Positions 5,343 to 7,052 of a stretch of 7,052 bases of DNA are shown piece by piece. Made by a program: the position numbers and the translations under genes. Numbering within the stretch: position 1 is the stretch's first letter; every line of letters starts with the position of its first letter. The notes under the pieces are model-generated. The model searched no databases. It had not been told where the DNA came from and worked only from the letters and a program-made list of their open reading frames with translations. The stretch comes from Anaerolineales bacterium (lineage in GTDB: Bacteria > Chloroflexota > Anaerolineae > Anaerolineales > UBA6663): the NCBI GenBank assembly GCA_016789245.1, contig JAEURM010000101.1:1-7052 (forward strand), given 5' to 3'.

Positions 5343-5366
5343 GGGCGCATCGCGATGCGCCCCTAC
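5339..5366. repeat. Palindromic repeat of the GTAGGGGCG...CGCCCCTAC family, overlapping the methyltransferase stop
   Basis: A perfect 28-bp palindrome whose halves read GTAGGGGCGCATCG and CGATGCGCCCCTAC. The TAG stop of the methyltransferase is its bases 2-4, and it ends 14 bases before the pxpC ATG. In RNA it would form a very stable hairpin at the junction, able to act as a 3'-end stabiliser or as a block to read-through; no U-tract follows (tail TCACCGACTCC). Confidence 0.88.
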
Positions 5367-5380
5367 TCACCGACTCCAAA

Positions 5381-6325
5381 ATGTTTACCGTCATCCATCC
5401 GGGTTTGCTTTCCACCCTCCAAGATTTAGGCCGCTGGGGCCAGGAGCGGTTTGGCGTGCCCGTTTCCGGCGCAATGGATGAATTGGCTCTGCGTGCCGCC
5501 AACGCGCTGGTGCTGAATGAGCCAAACGCGTGTGGGGTGGAAATGCTGGAGAGTCTGGTCTTGGCCTCCAGCGTTGAAGCTTTGGTAGCCGTGTGTGGCT
5601 TCGGAGAACTGCGGGTAACGGTGAACGAACGGCTCAAGCCCACGTGGAGCGCGCTTTACCTCCGCGCGGGGCAAACGCTGGCAATTAATAAGCCACCGGG
5701 CGGCTGGGCTTACTTGGCCGTGCGCGGCGGTTTTGATGTGCCGCTGGTGCTCGGCTCGCGCGCCACTTACTTGCGCGGCGGCTTCGGCGGCTACGCGGGC
5801 CGCGCCCTCCAAGCGGGTGATATTTTGAAAACCGCCGAGGTGTTTCCCTCCATTTCCCTTCTTTCCCTCGCCGGAAGAAACCTTCAACCACCAACTCTTG
5901 CCCGCACTCTGCAAGTCATCCTCGGCCCGCAACTCGGCCACTTTAGCCACGCCGCGCTAGAAAATTTCCTCAACGCCGAATTTACAGTGACGAACGAGAG
6001 TGACCGGATGGGCTACCGGCTAGCTGGCCCCGCGCTCACGCCGCAACCCGCCGATATTATTTCCGAAGGTATGCCGCTGGGCGCCATCCAAGTTCCGGCC
6101 AACGGGCAACCATTGGTGACGCTGGCCGATAGGCCCACCACGGGCGGATATCCCAAAATTGCCAATCTCATCCGCGCAGATGTGCCGCTGTTGGCCCAAT
6201 GCCCGCCCGGCGCCCAAGTGCGTTTTGAAGTGACAACAGTGGAAGCCGCGCAAGCCAAGTACCGTTCTCGCTTGACTGAGTTGAACAACTTTCAAGAAGC
6301 CGTTGAAGCGGAGAGCTTTTTTTGA
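5381..6325 (+). CDS. pxpC: 5-oxoprolinase subunit PxpC (KipA / biotin-dependent carboxyltransferase-like)
   Basis: A 314-residue cytoplasmic subunit of the PxpABC 5-oxoprolinase, which spends ATP to open 5-oxo-L-proline to L-glutamate; B. subtilis KipA and E. coli YbgK are the same family, and the fold is shared with allophanate hydrolase subunit 2. Landmarks in order: HPGLLSTLQDLGRWGQERFG (6-25), VSGAMDELALRAANAL (28-43), YLAVRGGFDVPLVLGSRATY (111-130), GGFGGYAGRALQAGD (133-147), SDRMGYRLAGPAL (207-219), SEGMPLGAIQVPANGQPLV (228-246), LADRPTTGGYPKIA (248-261). The length is normal and every conserved block is present. The start is ATG at 5381 with no Shine-Dalgarno sequence, just after a 28-bp palindrome. 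The partner PxpB, usually encoded immediately upstream of or fused to this subunit, is not here; the upstream gene is a methyltransferase. pxpA follows after 61 bases. The gene ends in seven T running into the stop (6317-6323), giving the C-terminus ESFF. Confidence 0.93.
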   Translation: MFTVIHPGLLSTLQDLGRWGQERFGVPVSGAMDELALRAANALVLNEPNACGVEMLESLVLASSVEALVAVCGFGELRVTVNERLKPTWSALYLRAGQTLAINKPPGGWAYLAVRGGFDVPLVLGSRATYLRGGFGGYAGRALQAGDILKTAEVFPSISLLSLAGRNLQPPTLARTLQVILGPQLGHFSHAALENFLNAEFTVTNESDRMGYRLAGPALTPQPADIISEGMPLGAIQVPANGQPLVTLADRPTTGGYPKIANLIRADVPLLAQCPPGAQVRFEVTTVEAAQAKYRSRLTELNNFQEAVEAESFF

Positions 6326-6377
6326 ACCGCAAAGCCGCTAAGAAAATAAGCAAGAAGCTTTGTACCGCTTCGCGGTT
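6325..6377. repeat. Inverted repeat filling the pxpC-pxpA gap
   Basis: AACCGCAAAG (6325-6334) and CTTCGCGGTT (6368-6377) pair at nine of ten positions across a 33-base loop that also holds CAAAG (6330-6334) facing CTTTG (6358-6362). The left arm starts on the last base of the pxpC stop, and the right arm ends nine bases before the pxpA ATG. It may be a dispersed repeat remnant or an RNA hairpin that tunes pxpA translation. No terminator U-tract follows, so read-through into pxpA is expected. Confidence 0.5.
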
Positions 6378-6386
6378 AAATTTCCA

Positions 6387-7052
6387 ATGCACATTGATTT
6401 GAACTGTGACCTTGGCGAAGGGGCTGGCAATGATGAAGCCCTCATGCCGCTGATAACGTCTGCCAACGTGGCCTGTGGCGCGCACGCGGGTGATGAAGCC
6501 ACCATGCGGCGCACCGTGCAACTTGCCAAACAATTCGGCGTGGCCGTGGGCGCACACCCCGGTTATGCAGACCGAGAGCATTTTGGCCGCCGTGAGTTGC
6601 AACTGCCGCCCGCTGAAGTACAAGCGCTGGTGTTGGCGCAGATTGAGCGCTTGGCCGAAATTGCGCAGAAAGAAAACGTGCCGTTGACGCACGTTAAGCC
6701 GCACGGCGCGCTTTACAACCAAGCCGCCCGCCAGCCGGAGCTAGCGCACGCTATCGCGCAAGCCGTGGCCCGTTTCAATCCACACTTAATTTTAGTAGGG
6801 CTGGCTGGCTCACAATTTCTGCCAATGGGCGCACAGGCCGGTTTACGCGTGGCGGCGGAGGGCTTCCCAGACCGGGGCTATAACGCAGATGGCACGTTGC
6901 TGAGCCGCGTAGTGCCGGGTGCCCTGCTGACGGAGCCGGAAGCGGTGGCCGCGCAAGCCGTGCGGCTGGCCGCGCGCGCTACGCCCAAAATCCAAACCTT
7001 GTGCATTCACGGTGATGGCCCACACGCCGTACAATTTGCGCAAGCCGTGCGC
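6387..7052 (+). CDS. pxpA: 5-oxoprolinase subunit PxpA (LamB/YcsF family), first 222 codons, cut by right window edge
   Basis: The catalytic ring-opening subunit of 5-oxoprolinase, acting with PxpB and PxpC to turn 5-oxoproline into glutamate. The N-terminus MHIDLNCDLGEG (1-12) is the family signature. It is followed by LITSANVACGAHAGDEATM (22-40), AVGAHPGYADREHFGRREL (53-71), THVKPHGALYNQAA (101-114), LILVGLAGSQFL (134-145), RVAAEGFPDRGYNADGTL (154-171), and LCIHGDGPHAV (205-215) near the end. The Asp and His residues in these blocks are the conserved polar positions of the family. About 30 residues are missing beyond the window, judged from the usual length near 250. It is a compact version: the FGxWxxG-like stretch common after LGEG, and the linker before the CIHGD block, are both shortened. 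The start is ATG at 6387 with no Shine-Dalgarno sequence. It is very likely in the same transcript as pxpC. Confidence 0.94.
   Translation, partial: MHIDLNCDLGEGAGNDEALMPLITSANVACGAHAGDEATMRRTVQLAKQFGVAVGAHPGYADREHFGRRELQLPPAEVQALVLAQIERLAEIAQKENVPLTHVKPHGALYNQAARQPELAHAIAQAVARFNPHLILVGLAGSQFLPMGAQAGLRVAAEGFPDRGYNADGTLLSRVVPGALLTEPEAVAAQAVRLAARATPKIQTLCIHGDGPHAVQFAQAVR

Noticed and set aside
5426..5950. Minus-strand 174-aa frame antisense to pxpC
   Set aside because: pxpC carries all family motifs over this stretch; the reverse frame is low-complexity.
6300..6325. Run of seven T at the pxpC stop as a programmed frameshift or terminator
   Set aside because: No strong stem precedes it, pxpA follows shortly in its own frame with its own ATG, and the family length is already complete.

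Overview
The window looks like ordinary chromosomal DNA from a free-living bacterium with moderately high GC. Three things would fit an environmental Chloroflexota (Anaerolineae-like) genome: the style of the palindromic repeats, the lack of Shine-Dalgarno sequences, and the compact housekeeping genes. That assignment is inference from sequence style, because there is no rRNA or other marker here.

Layout, left to right. (1) Positions 1-1312, minus strand: the first 437 codons of a DnaE-family DNA polymerase III alpha subunit, closest in motif style to the DnaE2/ImuC branch; it runs off the left edge. (2) Positions 1313-1616: a divergent promoter region holding a 151-bp MITE-like inverted-repeat element (1350-1500), a perfect extended -10 promoter for the next gene, and a 5'-leader hairpin. 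(3) Positions 1617-2987, plus strand: a 12-helix major facilitator superfamily transporter of the TetA-like DHA1 type. (4) Positions 2988-3090: two strong hairpins between convergent genes; the second is a bidirectional Rho-independent terminator. (5) Positions 3091-4164, minus strand: ilvE, a complete branched-chain amino acid aminotransferase. (6) Positions 4165-4577: a divergent spacer containing a short reading frame, 4300-4455 (51 aa), with a GDVVGRDKI motif, followed by a pyrimidine-rich leader of seven degenerate 8-bp units. (7) Positions 4578-7052, plus strand: a class I SAM-dependent methyltransferase, then pxpC and the start of pxpA, two of the three subunits of prokaryotic 5-oxoprolinase; pxpA runs off the right edge.

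How the genes work together. pxpC and pxpA belong to one pathway, the ATP-dependent opening of 5-oxoproline to glutamate. The third subunit gene, pxpB, is not next to them within the window. The aminotransferase uses glutamate/2-oxoglutarate as its amino partner but is transcribed the other way, so any link is metabolic only. The polymerase and transporter look unrelated to the rest.

The most notable signals lie between or inside the genes. They are the MITE-like element in the dnaE/transporter promoter region; two copies of one palindromic repeat family, one read in frame through the methyltransferase and the other supplying its stop codon; the small GDVVGRDKI-motif protein, which may be leaderless; and the absence of a Shine-Dalgarno sequence at all seven start codons. 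I see no CRISPR array, tRNA, rRNA, integrase or transposase.
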